Positions 23,023 through 36,882 are shown, counted from the first letter of the stretch. The stretch is 64,000 bases of DNA from Guadua angustifolia (GCA_036346375.1 CM070512.1:45182466-45246465), one strand, 5' to 3'. Notes: generated by a model from the sequence alone, not told the origin. A program made the numbers and translations.

Positions 23023-24184
23023 CATATCCATCTTTCCCCAGAGATGTATAGGGTGTTTGGTTTGAGACATCACCTCATATAAGGATGAGTTGGTCCATCA
23101 TGAGATCATTCTATGTAATTTGGTGGGATGGCACCATCGCTCATTTTATACTAGCCTTATGCTTAGGTTCAAAGCTAGGATCGGGTGGTACATTTATCAT
23201 CCTATTCGTCAAAACAAAAAGCCCAATAGTGTATCCCATATCATGATTTCCTTGGGTACGTCTCTGCCTCTAGGGTTCCACAGGGCTACAAGGTACTGCC
23301 CTACTCCAAAAGCACCCTAATGGACATGGATATGGCGAATATGTATCCCCTTCCTCTTTGTGTAGGAAAGGACCTAGCGAGGAGGCCATGGGATTTTGCC
23401 CAACACAACCTAATATCCCTGTCCTAATGAAGTGTGCATCCAAACGCTACCTCTAGTCTTACGAGCTTTTGGGCCTCAGTCATGCTCCCTAAGGGTGAAA
23501 ATGGGATGGATGTTTTCTGTTCGATTTGGACCCGGAACTGGTTAGGATTGGATCCAAAAAGGAGAATTCGTTGTCTGGCCAGATCTAGAATCGGAATTGG
23601 ATAGTTGTATCAAGATTAGGGATAGAATATGGATCAAGCGGCAGATGCGGGACTAGACTCGGATATCAAGATGATATCTTTGCTAGATATTTGGCAAGTT
23701 TTGCTCTTGATCCTCACAACCACCACGGCTGGCGTCTCTCCATATCCCTTGGCACTACCCAACCCCAACACTTCAAGTATGAACCTGCTCTAAGCTCGCA
23801 TGATCCTGCACTTGTCATCCTCGGATGCCGGGAACATAGTGTCGAACACTGCCTGGAGGCTGACCACGAGGCGGTGGCTCATGGCACGTTGCGCCTCCCA
23901 CATGGCCAGGTGGTACCCTGGAATGGCATCCAGGCAAAGCAATACGACCATGAGTACCTCCACGCTCACGCTTCATGGCACGGCATCGAATAGATTTGGT
24001 GATGACGAGAGATCAATGGTGAGGTATTGAGAGGATTGAGCTGATTTGTTGGTTGTTTGTAGAAGGTTTGGAAGGAAACAATGGTGAATGGGGTAATAGG
24101 AGGAAGAAGATGAGTTTGTCACTTTTCTAGCCGCATGTTTACTTAAAAAAATTTGTCTCTTTCCAAACGTAATTACAAAATAGC
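23023..24184. other. Intergenic, no supported gene
   Basis: Short frames around 23691-24030 on the plus strand have no recognisable domain. The sequence near 23490-23680 (GGGTGAAAATGGGATGG and following) resembles the sub-terminal part of a hAT element, but I found no second end. Confidence 0.35.
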
Positions 24185-24192
24185 CCTATCCT

Positions 24193-25387
24193 TAAGGGTG
24201 CTAATGAGCTTGGACCGGTTTAGGTTTTTGGATTAGGCTAGCCTAAAACTGTAAATAGATTGTACTCATTTTAGATATATAGCTATTTGGACTAGATCTA
24301 AGGTAGATTAGGCTAGACTTGGACCTTATGTTTTTCTACTAAATCTCTTACCACTAGTTATGTAAATCAATTGATGTTTCCTTTAGCACTAATACTTTTT
24401 TATTTTACATACTTAAGCAACATAATTTAAGTTCTACCTTTCAAGATCTATTTCCAGTAAATGGGATATGTAATTATAGACATTGGAGCGATATTTATTT
24501 TTTCCTTACTAAGACTATAATAATGATTCAAGTTGATGGTTTATAAAGCCAGGTTCAAGTGATAACAATGAGTTTCCACAAGACACTATTCTTGAACCAA
24601 AATACAGTAATAATAGTTTTGGAATTTATTGATAGTGGGTTAATAAGAAAGGGGATATATCCTCATGGTTATTAATATATGTGAGTTTTTATTTTGTTTA
24701 AGGATCTAGTTATGATGATATATGATCATTTTACTTACAGTAAACGTTGATGGAATGTTTAGCTAGCACTGGATTGTTCAGCTCAGTTTTGTTCTATAAC
24801 TTAAAATAATGCTAAGTTTATTCAGCTAAACATGTCCTTTGCATATAGGTAGCAGAGTAGTGCTGTAGCATTTGTGACTTTTGTTAAGTTTCATGTGTGC
24901 TTAATTGTAGTTAGCTTATTTTGTGTAGCATGCTAAGCCTAAGTGTAGGTAGGGGGGTTAGTGTTAGATCCGGTATATCAATTGAGTTGCAAACTAAGTA
25001 GTGCCGCATAAATTTTATGGGATAGTATTCTCTTGGGACCTTTGATTTTTTGTGGGAAATTTGATGTTTGATCTTTACTCTACCTTACCTGCGTGTTGTA
25101 TTGACAAGTCTATTTGGATAGTACATGTTTATTATCTATTCCAATCACACTATATTTCATTTGCGATCTAAGAAATAGTTTTATCACTTAAATATTGCAC
25201 TGTAAACTATCAATTCATCAAACAAATAGTTTGTCAAGGTCAAGGCCCAAATCAAGTCCCAGGCTTTCATTTGGGTCAGGTCAACCTTGGATCTCACTTC
25301 TTTTAGATCAGACTAGATACAAATGTTTGAAAAGAATATTACGCATGGACCATATCTATGTTGGGCTTGGGCCCATTAGCATCCTTA
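24193..25387. mobile_element. Non-autonomous hAT element, 1.2 kb, perfect 8-bp TSD
   Basis: The left end is TAAGGGTGCTAATGAGCTTG (24193) and the right end in reverse complement is TAAGGATGCTAATGGGCCCA (25387). The 8-bp TSD CCTATCCT is identical on both sides (24185-24192 and 25388-25395). The interior is AT-rich with no transposase domain, so it would depend on a transposase elsewhere. The ends differ from those of the hAT at 15.5 kb, implying another subfamily. Confidence 0.85.
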
Positions 25388-25873
25388 CCTATCCTCAACC
25401 GTGGAACAGCTAGAAAGTGATTCTCTTGGGACCTTTGATTCAAATAAGCACTCTTCAATAACTACTACTGACACTTCTTAAGTATATCTGAGATTTTCAT
25501 GGAGATGCATATTCTTAAAAAATGTGCATGAAAGTTGTAGCACTAAATGCTACTATGCATTAGAAATTTAGGATTCCATGTTAACAGATAAGAGTAGCAT
25601 AGCATATTTTTGGCAAGATAGCAACATGGTTTTACTATTAAGATGCAGCTCTCGAGATTTTTTTTTCTCCCTTGGAGGTGGTGTGGCTGGATTATAAAAT
25701 GAAGTAGATTGTACACGCTTCTGATTAGGAACAAAAATTGAGACCTTGTTTCTCCTACCAAGGGACTTTGTGAAGGACTTGCAGGCCATCCGATCTGAGC
25801 AATAAATGGTTCACATGAACCGCACTAATAACGAACGACCTTCTAAGTTGCAACTTGCAAGGACGTAATCGAG

Positions 25874-26238
25874 GGCTTCTTTGGAACCGAAGAAAAGTGA
25901 AGGAAATTTAGAGGATTGAAAATCCTATGAATTTTTTTATATATATATGCTTCTTTGGAGCAAAGGATTGAGTTCCAAGAATTCCCATGAAATTCTTAAG
26001 GAATGGCTCAATCCATAGAATTTTAGAGGAAATCAAATATGAGGTTGGACCTCATAGAAGTTTTCCTTGTGTCTTATCTCTCTAAAATCCTATACTTTTT
26101 TTCCTATGAAACATCCAAACAATACAATTGAACAATTCCAATGCTTTAAAATTCCAAAGGATTTAACTGGACACGTCATCTCAACTCATATGTTTTTTCT
26201 TGTTACTGCGTTTTTGGATTCTTGTTCCAAAGAGACGC
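25874..26238. mobile_element. Probable MITE with GCTTCTTTGGAAC ends
   Basis: The left end GGCTTCTTTGGAACCGAAG and the reverse complement of the right end, GCGTCTCTTTGGAACAAG, form imperfect inverted repeats, and a related CTTCTTTGGAGC occurs inside at 25951. Non-coding. I could not define a TSD, so the superfamily is open. Confidence 0.4.
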
Positions 26239-26800
26239 TAAGCTGCTGAGCCATCCTCTATATTATATATATGGATAGAGGGATTTGTATCCAATTCGTA
26301 AAATTTACCAAAGCAATCCCTCATCTATATACCCTTAACGTAGGCAAAAACATTTGCATGTTTTTGGGGAAAAAAGGGCTTCATATCAATGTTTATCAAC
26401 AAGCTGATGATAGTCGTGATAATACCGAAACCCATGCCCAAAATAGCAACAGCAAATATGAATTCACCTTCAAGGAAGAGTACATTATCAGTTATCAAAA
26501 AGAGAAAAGATGATCTAAGCGGAGAGAACTGATAATTATATACAATGTTTTTTTGCTTTTCTTTTTCTCGAAGCACTTTGCTGCATATATTTGTATGGAT
26601 GCTATAGAAGAAATGTGGAGGTTAATTCTCTCTTTTTTTTTTTTTTTTGCGACGCCGATGATATACAATTGCAAACGAGTGCACTTCCAGTTATGTCAAA
26701 GCTCTGACAAAAACATTGGGCTGAGCAACGAAAGACATGATGCTGGTTTGAGAATCAGAACAAGATTCTGAACTCGCCTTCTTGACGAACCAACTGAAGA

Positions 26801-29800
26801 TTACTCTGGGAGTGCTCTAACACGGGACGTCAGCTCTCTGACTTGATTTTCAAGCCGTCCTGAGTGGCAGAAGAAATCAACGAATGCTCGTCTTTCCTGC
26901 TGCACATTGCGTGAAGGCTGTTGTAACATCTGCAAACCATTTGTAAATATGAGAGTGAGAATGCAATTGAAAACAAGTATGAATTCTTCTGAATCCACAT
27001 GCAGAATTATACCTAAAGCTGTTGAGTACTATCAATGTTAGGAAGTAACACATGCAAAGTACCTCAGCCTTTTCATCTCGAGCCATTGTTACTTCATTAA
27101 CAGAAGCAGAGACTTGCTGGTTGACCATTTCTAATTCTTCAAGCGCTTGCACCAGTGGCTGTGGTAAAAGCAAAACATTGCGAAGTAACTCACAACAGAA
27201 CATACTGCGAAGGGGACAGAGGAAAGGGTATCACAAATGAGAAGAATATACCCATGGAGTCAATTTCGGTTGCACATATGTAAGGGGTACAGACAGAATT
27301 TGCTCAAGGGTTTGGATCATCCTGCATCTGCAAAATGAGGAAAAGGTATGGAACGATTGAAACAAAGATCTAACATGTCATTTTACTGATAGGAGTTGAT
27401 TGACGTCAAGTTCAACTTTAGCACAACCCTCCTCTTGATAATGCACAGGAAGGGAGGGTCAACCACCCAATTCACAGAAGCTAAAATTTCTGAGGGGACA
27501 AAGTTGCAGGGCATAATTTGCGAGGGTAACTCACAGTTCGTCGATACATCTTCCCCGTTCACGTGGAAGAACGTTTTCAAGCTCATGCTGATGATAGTGG
27601 AGCTCATCTTGAAGCTCTGATATCTGCTCAACCAAACCATACGCGGAAACATATGTTGTTCTCATTGCTTGAGACCCTACAGAAAATGAAAAGAAGATTG
27701 AATTATTCCAATTTCTGGTAGATAATGCCATTACAATTTACAATCGAAGCCTGCTTACTTGAGTGACTGCTAAGAATATCCCTCACAGCGTGGAGAAAAG
27801 TATCACGATCATCAACAGATCCTTCTTCAAGCATTTCAGACGCAGCTTGACCAATTAAATGATATTGGTCCTATGCATTTGAGCAGTATAGACTCTATTT
27901 TGTAAGAATGTATATAGAAGAGAATAATCACAAGAAGCTAAACAACATAGTAAATTTAACAGACAAAATCAGCAAGCAATACCAGGCGACCATTGACAGC
28001 TGATAAGTAGCTCTGAAGCTCCATTTCTATAGCTTTCAGCAATGAATATGCACTCGAAATTTTTGTCTGTCTTTCAAGCTGGCAAGCTATCTTCAGAAAC
28101 TGATGAGCAGCCAGCTGATTAACCAGATGATTGATGAACTGCAAGAAATAAGAAATATCTACATGACACTTAATTTGGCAGGAGGTCGGTTTGCACTGCA
28201 ATAACTGAGTGTCCATAAGGTACCCTCTTCTGCTGGCTTATGTAGCATTCCTGGCGCAGAACCTTCAAATTATGATCCCCTAGAAGGTCATAGTTAGGAA
28301 CAAGCAATGCTATTGGCTCAGTGGTGAAAAACACTTTCAAATGCTCATAGAGTCATGACAAGACCACACCTTGCAAAATATTTGTGCCCTCAAGTTGAGC
28401 AAGGTTGGCACATAGGCTTGTAATAGTCTAAAGAAAGGTCAATAATAGAGAACATTAATTTTTTATACCATCTGGCAAATAAAATGGAATCTTGTAGATA
28501 AAAGTATAAGATAGATAAATGGACAACAAAGACAACAGAAATTTGGCTAGAGATAGAGGTAAAAGAATGTATAGGAACTATGAACGAAGGACCCCAGTTT
28601 CCAAATAGACAAATCAGCTACAGGCACGTGGCCTGTAGTTTTATCTTTTAGGGAAACCTTTAGCTTCATTGTTCATTCATTTATTTACTTCACTGAAACA
28701 GGCCATGAGCTCATGATATTACAAAGGTGTCAACAAAAAACATCCCCACCTTTGTCTTATATTCCTGTTATGTGGCCAGGAGCCTGTGACATCTTATGGA
28801 TAAAGCACATGATGCTTGATGGGGATAGAACATTAGCCCAAGGCATCAAGCAATGCAACTTAACAAATCCGAAGCACTCATGGAGAAAACTTTATGGGTG
28901 TTCATGATATATCAAGAACCAAAATTATTGTACATACTTTACCTCGGATAAACACTTCTGCACTTGAAGGGAAAGATCCTTAAGTTCTTCAGCAAGTTCA
29001 GAGTTTCTCCTCCTGGTAATGAAATGAGCAAATCCACAATAGCACACATAAATAAGAAATGAAATGATAAATTTTTTTTAAAAAAAAGACATGTACAAAA
29101 GCTTCATTGCAGTACTACCATACAACAGGCAAACAATCCATACAACCTAAACATTAGTAGATTCTCCTAAAAAAGGTTTAGTGCTTTCTGGTAGATTTAG
29201 TTCAAACTCTACTTGTTATGTCAAAACTCAAAGCAAGTAAAATTGTAAAAAATAATCGCGGCACCATGAAACCAAGAAGTTCCGTTTTAGAGGTGGCCAA
29301 TAAGGATCATACCATGTTCTCAAAAGTTTCATCCTCAAATAATGATATCATGCTACTTCAATATCAGACCTCTTTCAAAAGGAATTAGTCCAGCTCCAGC
29401 AGCTGTGATTACTCATGTCCTACATACCTTAGAGAATGAATGTCCTGGTGAATATATGACTGCTGGGATGCCACTTGAGATCTCAGCACAGAGAGTATAG
29501 CCTCCTCCTTAGCATATTCTACTTGTGCTTCTATGTACTGTCTATTACTTTTAGCAAATCTGTTAACAAATGAGCAGCATCAGTACAAGAGTTGTTTGAG
29601 AACTTGATGTCCATTGGAGAAGAACAAACTGATAAGTCGAGCTCAAGACGAATTACTTAGAAAACTCAAATAAATACGACTTATTCTCAATAGAAGATAA
29701 AGTGAATTAAACTTTAAAATAGATCTGTACCAAGAACTTCTTGCGAATTAAGAATCATAAAAAATTATCAGGGGGCCAGGACAGGTGTTAGAAGCCATAC

Positions 29801-32800
29801 TTTATAATTTTTCTGATGGTAAAACAATTAAGAGAATTCCTAAATACTGAAGATGAGATAATTTGCAGTAGTAAGCCAAAAATAAATAAATAAGCAACAA
29901 CGAAAGACCAATAGACACTTACATGGAATTAATTCGCTTCAGTTCAACTACAAAATGATGTGACTTTTCAGAATCTCCTGCACAAAGAAGGACAAGCTGG
30001 CTATTGTTTTAAGTTGACTCTGGCATAAGTTGTTAATCCCATGTAGAAGATCAGCACAGGAATTAATGACTTCATTTTGAAGTTTATCATCCAAGTATAC
30101 ATATTAATAAGGATATTAACCATAGAGTACATAACAGTCAAGCAATCAAAGACCAGTAAATGGAGAAGAAAAATATCAAAGCCTTTGTTACAGTCATCCT
30201 CATGTACCCTTTTAAGGGAGAAAGAAGGTGTTACTCTTTTCTTATTGAAATTTTAGACAAGCTGTTGGATCCGTTCTCTACACCAACATGAATTAAGGGA
30301 CATGATTAATATAGCTCCAATAGGAATTTAAGCTTCATTAAGCCAATCAGGCTTAGTTAGACCAAAAGGAGCAATGTGGTTATGGGAAAATTCAACTGCA
30401 GTAATGTGTAAAAAGCACAAAAGCAGGAAGAGCTACATGGCTACCTACTCATGACCTTTTTACCAGAAAGCTTGAGGTATCAAATAGAATAAGATCAGTT
30501 TACATTAGTTTAGTCATGTGCGGGCACATAGAGTAGGAATATTCAACATTTCACATCACAACTGCAAATTATGCATAGTATCCTTATTTCATAAAGCATT
30601 ATGCAGACACATGAAAAAAGATGTATAGCCTTTTTATGACTTGTCTACGAGTAAACAGTTGAAGGTATATAAAAAAAGAATCATAAACAGAAGGCATGAT
30701 AGGTTTCAACCAAAATTTCAGGAAGTTAAAAGTAGAATAAAATAAAAGAGAAATATCAATGCCTATTTACTTCCACTGGCACCAGAAAAAAAGAGTGCAT
30801 ATGCAAAATGTGCGGAGATAGTACACATAACAAAATTCAAATGTGATAAGGAGCAGGTAAAAGAATCCTCACCTCTTGACATGTCTTCTTTCACAACAAA
30901 CTGGAGAGGTCCCTACAATAACACCGCAAAAACTTTCTCAGCAACAGCGGTCAGCAAATAGATGATAAAATAATGGTTGTAAGTAAATAATAAATTTAGC
31001 TCAGCTTATTTTATATTATTTTACATACAAGAGTATCAAGACAAGTTGTTCATTTTACATGGCAATATCATGATTTCCTAGTTTAGTTACAGTACTTGTT
31101 ATCTACATAAATTATGATGGTGCGATAAATTATTGTACCATGGTAATTTACCATTTTATTCTTTTGATCAATATATGACTAAGTGAAGTTCATAATTACT
31201 ACAATAGGAAAATACGCAAAAATGAAGCTTTGGTTCAGTTATGAAGCTTTGGTTCAGTTTAATAATTTATATATAGGATCAAAGCGCTTCACTTTTCCAT
31301 CTTCACTAGCAACACAGCCTAACACAGGCATCAGAGCATGTAAATCTTAGCAACTTAGCCAAACATTAAAATCCACGTGCATCAATTCACTTTAATGCAA
31401 TTTAGGACTCTACTCCTATGGACCTTGTAAGCAGAGCACCAAAAAGCAATTTTTTCTCCAGAATGCACTTTTGCCTGAGACTGGGACCACACTTTTACAG
31501 TTTATTCCGACAAGTCGCTGAAGTGATTAAGTTTCTAGCACCATGATGACCCCCTAAGGTCACAGAGAACGGAAAGGTATTACATGTACTCATTAAATTT
31601 ATTATTTATTATATGTGTATGACCATGTAGGATTTTTGGAACAATATTTGCATGTTTTGTTAAACATAAAAGCAGCTAATATAGGAATAACTAGGTCATG
31701 GAGGAAAAACAACCTTCTCAAACTTCTTAGTGAACCATTTGTTTAGTTCCTTGGTACAAGCCAAGTTATTGAATACATAAAACTGGAAGTCACAGTATGA
31801 CAAGTAGATGCCAACATCTGCAAGGAACAAAATGAAATGCATTCAAAAGATTGACGAAAAATGGAAGCAATCATCCATTAAATATAACATGCTGTGTGCT
31901 AGGCTTAAAATGATGGCATTTCCATGTACATGCAAGTCAAAATGGAGGTACCAGGCTATCAACGCATGTCAATGTAAGGCTGTAAGCAATGGGATCTGAT
32001 AAGACGTGCATTTTTACATGTGAAGGGCAACAGGAATACCAGCTTCTGAATGATAGTAAGACAACTCCTGAGTGGTAGCAGCAAGTTTTCCAAGAACTGC
32101 ATTCATCTGAAAGAAAGTACCCAAAAAAAAAGATAGGCAAAATTAACTGTCAGAGAGCAAAATCTTCTCTTACAAAATACTACAATGAATTCATACAAGA
32201 AAGAACAGAGCAGCTTAGAAAGAATAGCCATGAAATGCCATCTATTAACAGGTGTATAAATTTGTTGAAACAAGGAGTTTAAACTCTGTTCTTTGCCAGC
32301 ATCTATTAACATAGCCTTTTTTGAGTGATATAAACACAACCTTCAGCAGCTCAGCCCTTAAAAAATCACAAATGCCAGCTAGTTACCGGGTTAGTTACAA
32401 AATATTGCCATACTCCCGTTGATTATAGACCAGACAATGAGCATCATGGTCTGAAGTCAGATACGAGTATCATGGTCTAATGTGAAAAGCATATTCCAGT
32501 TATCTAGTAAATATACAGCAGCAATCGGTAAAAAGGACAGTACTATCATTTACCAGTTTCTAGGCTGACAAAAGAAAGGAACATTTACCTCTAAACTTCT
32601 CTTAGCAAGTTCCTCGTCTAATCTTGTAAGTTGTTCATTAGCACCAGTTTTAGCAGCTGAACGGGATTTCTTTCCCTGGGTGATGGTGGTAGCTTGTGCT
32701 GTAAGCAAATCAAGCTGCCATTCCAGAGAAGCGAGCTGCTTTTCCAAATCAGAAACTTCAGCTCTGAGGGCAAGCTTTGAGTCGCTAGAAAAAATAAACA

Positions 32801-34261
32801 GAAAATGGTTGGTCAATAGAGAGACCAAAACAAACAGTTAACAAGATAGGACTAGGTGCTAACATGGAGAAAACCTTGTGGGACTAATTTTCTCTTCTTT
32901 GTCTTAAGTACGGGACTACACTACAACACACTAAACTCTCTGATAGCCAAATCAGAGTCAATGTTGTGTTAACGAAGTTTGCATCTCAGAGGCTTCGGCA
33001 ATGATTCCATTGTACAAGACTTGCAAAATCAAATTAACTACATATATCTACAAACAACATACTCAAGAAAAAAATATATATAATAAGAGAAAACCAGAGT
33101 AAGACACCTCCTTATAAGAAAAGGACAAAAGGTATACATGCTATTTCTGCAAGTGGTGGTGATGGAAAGGTAAAGGGAAAATGCAGCTCCAAAAAAGTAC
33201 ACAGAATGCTAGCCGAATCAGTTCTTGTGTAACATGAGAACGACATGGCATACCGGATGTCTTCAAGACTTTCTTCTGACAGAAATGAGTCTTCCTGGTT
33301 CTCTCCAATTTCTGAGAAGGCCAAGATACTGTCGAAAGCGAAATCTAAGTCCTCTCCCTAAAAATGGTACTCAAATTAGCAGTATATCTCTCACTGGACA
33401 GAGCTAACAATTCTCAGCAAATAAAGAGCATTGTATGAACATTTATGTCAAGAAAAAATCATAGTCAATTCATTTTTCAGCGACAAAGAAATCAAGATGG
33501 TTACCCAATCTCACTAGCCATCATAGATAATTCACAGTCCAACTAAGTGTAGTGAACAAATTGAGCTAAAATGCCTGTACCTCCAATAGCTTCCCTTCTA
33601 GTTCAAGCTGCTCATACCTGCCGTTAATGAAACAAGATCACAAGTATAAGTCAAAGGAGTAAATTAAAGAACCAATACATGCATGCATGCAACCAAAAAC
33701 AACATTGTGTAATACGTGATGGGTCATCGCGATCTGCAGCCAATCTTCATGTAAAATAACTCTAATTACCCTTATCAGCTTAATGATACGCAGTGTCATG
33801 CTCATGCTATGACGTACCCATTTGTCTATCAAAAAAGCATGTGCAATTGTGTGCTTTTCTCATCCAAACCCTTCTCCTCCCCAAGTTTCACAGACAACCG
33901 CACTGCACATGGGTACTACATGACAACATTTTGCATCCAAACCCCAAAATTTTCAAGATAAATCCAATCAGAACCCCACAACCCCCCGGACTAATCTAAT
34001 TTCGCAGCCAGCTCCCTGCACCTCGCGCGCGCACTACGAGAATCTCGAGGGAGTTCAAGGGCTCAGCGGGATGGATCGGTACAGGGCGAGGTCGGTGGCG
34101 GAGAGGACGTTGGCGGGGCGGAGCCTGGAGCAGACCCACGCGAGCAGCCGGCGGGAGTCTTCGCCCTGGAGGAACGGCCACTCGAGGCTCTCCACGTCGA
34201 GCGGATCCTCGCCGTCGAAGCCGGCGGCTACCAGGGCGTCGCGGAGTTGCTTCGCGCTCAT
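26801..34261 (-). CDS. AUG3: Augmin complex subunit 3 (HAUS3-like), 18 exons
   Basis: Subunit of the eight-protein augmin complex, which recruits gamma-tubulin to existing microtubules for branching nucleation in spindle, phragmoplast and cortical arrays. Exons: 34261-34083, 33617-33581, 33357-33254, 32784-32589, 32106-32040, 31817-31714, 30912-30873, 29977-29923, 29559-29428, 29012-28943, 28427-28370, 28279-28224, 28138-27983, 27870-27759, 27676-27535, 27327-27252, 27158-27063, 26929-26801. All junctions are GT-AG and phases agree throughout, giving 602 codons plus stop, close to the usual plant length. The start MSAKQLRDALVAAGFDG and the early motif ESLEWPFLQGE are family hallmarks; the rest is coiled coil (for example DLEKQLASLEWQLDLL, and QISELQDELHYHQHELE near the C-terminus). 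No frame break or missing exon is seen. Confidence 0.95.
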
Positions 34262-34458
34262 CGCCGGCGGGGAGGGAGGGGGCGAGCGGGGGGCTTCGTG
34301 TTGATCCGTGGGAAATGGAGGGGTGGGGGTGGAAATTTGCGGGGTTGGTGGGGCCTTCGGAATGGAAGAAACCGGTGGGCCCGAGTGGATGGCCCAACCC
34401 ACGAACGGAGTGATCACTTTTGTAGTCTTATTCCTTCGTCCGAGTAGAATTGAAGTTT

Positions 34459-34972
34459 AGGGTCTGTTTGGTTGCCTGGATTTTACTCAGCCTGGTTGAG
34501 TTAATGTAATTTCTAGTTGTTTGGTTGTCTGTATAACCTGCTCAGTCTATATGAGCTCATGCAATCTGCACTGTTTTACCTGCATGCGCCGAAACGAAAG
34601 AAATCGCCGTTTCTCCGGATGCAGCGCGCGGGAGCTCCCCCCTGAGCCACTTTTCATGCTGATGTCACCATGCAACAATGAGTTTTGCATCTATTTCTTG
34701 CTTTATCTCTTGATTAGCATCTCGATGAGCGAACCGATTTCACCTATGTGTTCTGACATTTTTGAACAAAACTAGACCACACTTGCCATATAAATTTTAA
34801 AAGATTAAAATTTTCATTTTGGATTTTTATTTCCTATTGTTTGTTTTCAAAATTTTTATTTTCATTTTAAAATCTATTGATTTTCTAGTATTTGTTTTAA
34901 ATTTGTTTCATCCTCTTTTAAAATTGTCTCCCCACTTCTCTTCTAGTGCAACCAACCAAACAAAGATCTCTA
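34459..34972. mobile_element. Probable MITE upstream of AUG3
   Basis: The left end GGGTCTGTTTGGTTGCC (34460) is mirrored near 34950-34970 by CAACCAACCAAACAAAGATC. The interior is AT-rich and non-coding. The TSD is unclear; another CAACCAACCAAACAAC follows at 34993, so the right end is ambiguous. It begins about 200 bases upstream of the AUG3 start codon. Confidence 0.4.
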
Positions 34973-35651
34973 CGTGGCATGATACTCTCATACAACCAAC
35001 CAAACAACATCGCTTTGATTCACTCGGCTGGCTCCTACCAGCTGGTGAGCTCATCTCTATTTGATTGAGTGAGCAGCAACAAATGCAGACCTTAGCCTCC
35101 ATCAGGAGCGAGGCCGCCACTCCCGCACTCCTCACTGGCTGTCGAGCCCTGTAGGCGTGGCAGCTCTGGTTCTCACGCTCCCTAAGCGCTGTAGGTGGCA
35201 CCTAGTGCTTCTTTCGCGGTAAGAAAAGAGACTAGATTTACGATTTTGTTTTACGAGAAGTGTAGTTTTGTAAAAAAAAGAATAAGGAGACTAGAAAAAT
35301 GATCATTTGTCTAGGTGCAGCTATTCTTTTTCACCCTATTTCGTCTAGAAAATGATACGATTGCTCTGAGCGTTCGTCTCGATGCTGGTGAGGCGAAGGT
35401 GATGAAATAGCAATTCCGATCTCAATCCTTCGTCGGATCACAATCATGCAATATTATACATTATAAACTCTAAAATAACCGTGTTTGACATGCGATTTTT
35501 CTATATATTATGATGCTACGATCTGATGATCTCATAATCCTAATCATAACCTGACCATAACCTTAATTACACTTCACAATTCTACACATGTATATGTATA
35601 TATACGTACGTACATACATACACACGCATGCGTTGTATGCCTATTACTTAA

Positions 35652-35882
35652 TTAATGCCCGGCAGGAGGGTGGCAGTAGCCGCCGCCTGGGCCTTTCCCG
35701 TTGGTGCAACCGGACGGCTGAGCCGAGCTCTCGGTTGTCAAAGACCGCACCACGCCACCATGCCTCGCCCCTGCCGACGTCGTCGCCTTGATCGCCGCCG
35801 GCGGACGCGCCGCCACCGCTATCCGGCCGGAGCCGAGGAGGACGAGGAGAAGGATCATGACAACTGCGGCGACGGATTTCAT
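35652..35882 (-). CDS. Candidate small secreted peptide precursor, 76 aa
   Basis: Intact 76-codon frame with a clear signal peptide: a Val/Leu-rich core (AAVVMILLLVLL) and a likely cut after residue 24 (IAVA before ARPP). The mature part is short, basic to neutral, and ends PSGCTNGKGPGGGYCHPPAGH (residues 56-76) with two cysteines at 59 and 70 and a terminal Gly-His. Glycine/proline-rich tails ending in GH are seen in secreted signalling peptides such as PIP and CEP types, but the two cysteines do not fit those families and I do not recognise the exact family. A TATA box lies about 75 bases upstream, and codon use is GC-rich, unlike the AT-rich surroundings. A real gene is plausible; function unknown. 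Confidence 0.6.
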   Translation of the reverse strand: MKSVAAVVMILLLVLLGSGRIAVAARPPAAIKATTSAGARHGGVVRSLTTESSAQPSGCTNGKGPGGGYCHPPAGH

Positions 35883-35956
35883 GATCGATCGGTGCCTCAG
35901 TATTGCTGATCAATTCGCAGAGAGAAAACCAACGCAATATGCTATCTCTTGCGGTG

Positions 35957-35963
35957 TTATATA
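35957..35963 (-). promoter_or_regulatory. TATA box of the small-peptide gene
   Basis: On the minus strand the sequence reads TATATAA, about 75 bases before the ATG at 35882. This leaves room for a leader of about 45 bases and supports transcription of the 76-codon frame. Confidence 0.5.
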
Positions 35964-35969
35964 ACTAGA

Positions 35970-36785
35970 ATTATTGTAGGACCCCACGTCCTTTGCATGT
36001 GTATATATACACACACGCACAGAGAAACATGTGTTCATTGGGAGAGACGTTTTGCCTTGGAACTTGTCCTGGGAACGACGCTAATTTGTCGCCAAGGAGA
36101 GGGAAGATTGTCAATGCATATCAGTTCGCAGACCACAGCGTGCGACTAAGTGAAATTTTACGGTAAATTATATTGGTAGCGTATACTCTCGATCTTCATT
36201 TCTGAATAGGTGTTATCTAAGTTTTTACACTTTTATCAAGTTACATCTATGACATACTGCATTACCTCTCTTCATTATATTGATGAATGGTGTATTTTAC
36301 TCTAGTATATGATATTAAAAATAGCTAAAGGAAAAGAGTATAGGAGGAAAAAATAGTAGAAGGTCATCTCAAGATTATAGGATGACATATATTTAAGTAC
36401 AATTCGAGAACGGATTGAGGGAGTAGTGTGTGCAGTAAAAATTAGATTTAGTCATTGATTTGCTAATGGTATTTCTATTATTCTACTCTCAAAGGAAGTA
36501 TAAATAAAACAATAGCTAATCTGATGTATTAGATCAAAAGAATAAACTATTCATATTAAATCTAGTGTACCACAAAAGCTCTAATTCAGTGTCCCTTTCA
36601 GTTCGCCGTACATTTTCCAGGAAGCAACGAGGAAACGGGCGTATAGGCGCGCGATGCTCTTTTAATTTGTTCATGTCAAAAGGAGAATGTTGTGTGCACG
36701 GTCTCGCTAAGCAACATTGATTAATTAGGGTTTAACAGCATGTATGAGTGTGGCTACACGCAAGCTCCTCTCGATCAAAAATAGT
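35970..36785. other. Intergenic, nothing recognised
   Basis: AT-rich sequence upstream of the peptide gene with no domain or clear terminal repeats. Confidence 0.35.
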
Positions 36786-36786
36786 T

Positions 36787-36790
<4 letters not shown>

Positions 36791-36858
<68 letters not shown>
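36791..36858. repeat. (TA)n microsatellite
   Basis: An uninterrupted TA dinucleotide run of about 68 bases, directly next to the MITE that follows. Confidence 0.95.
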
Positions 36859-36860
<2 letters not shown>

Positions 36861-36882
36861 AAAATGGTTCTATACTCCTAGG

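Noticed and set aside
23691..24030. 100-aa and 76-aa overlapping plus-strand proteins
   Set aside because: Two overlapping frames in the same GC-rich stretch with no recognisable domain. The surroundings look transposon-derived.
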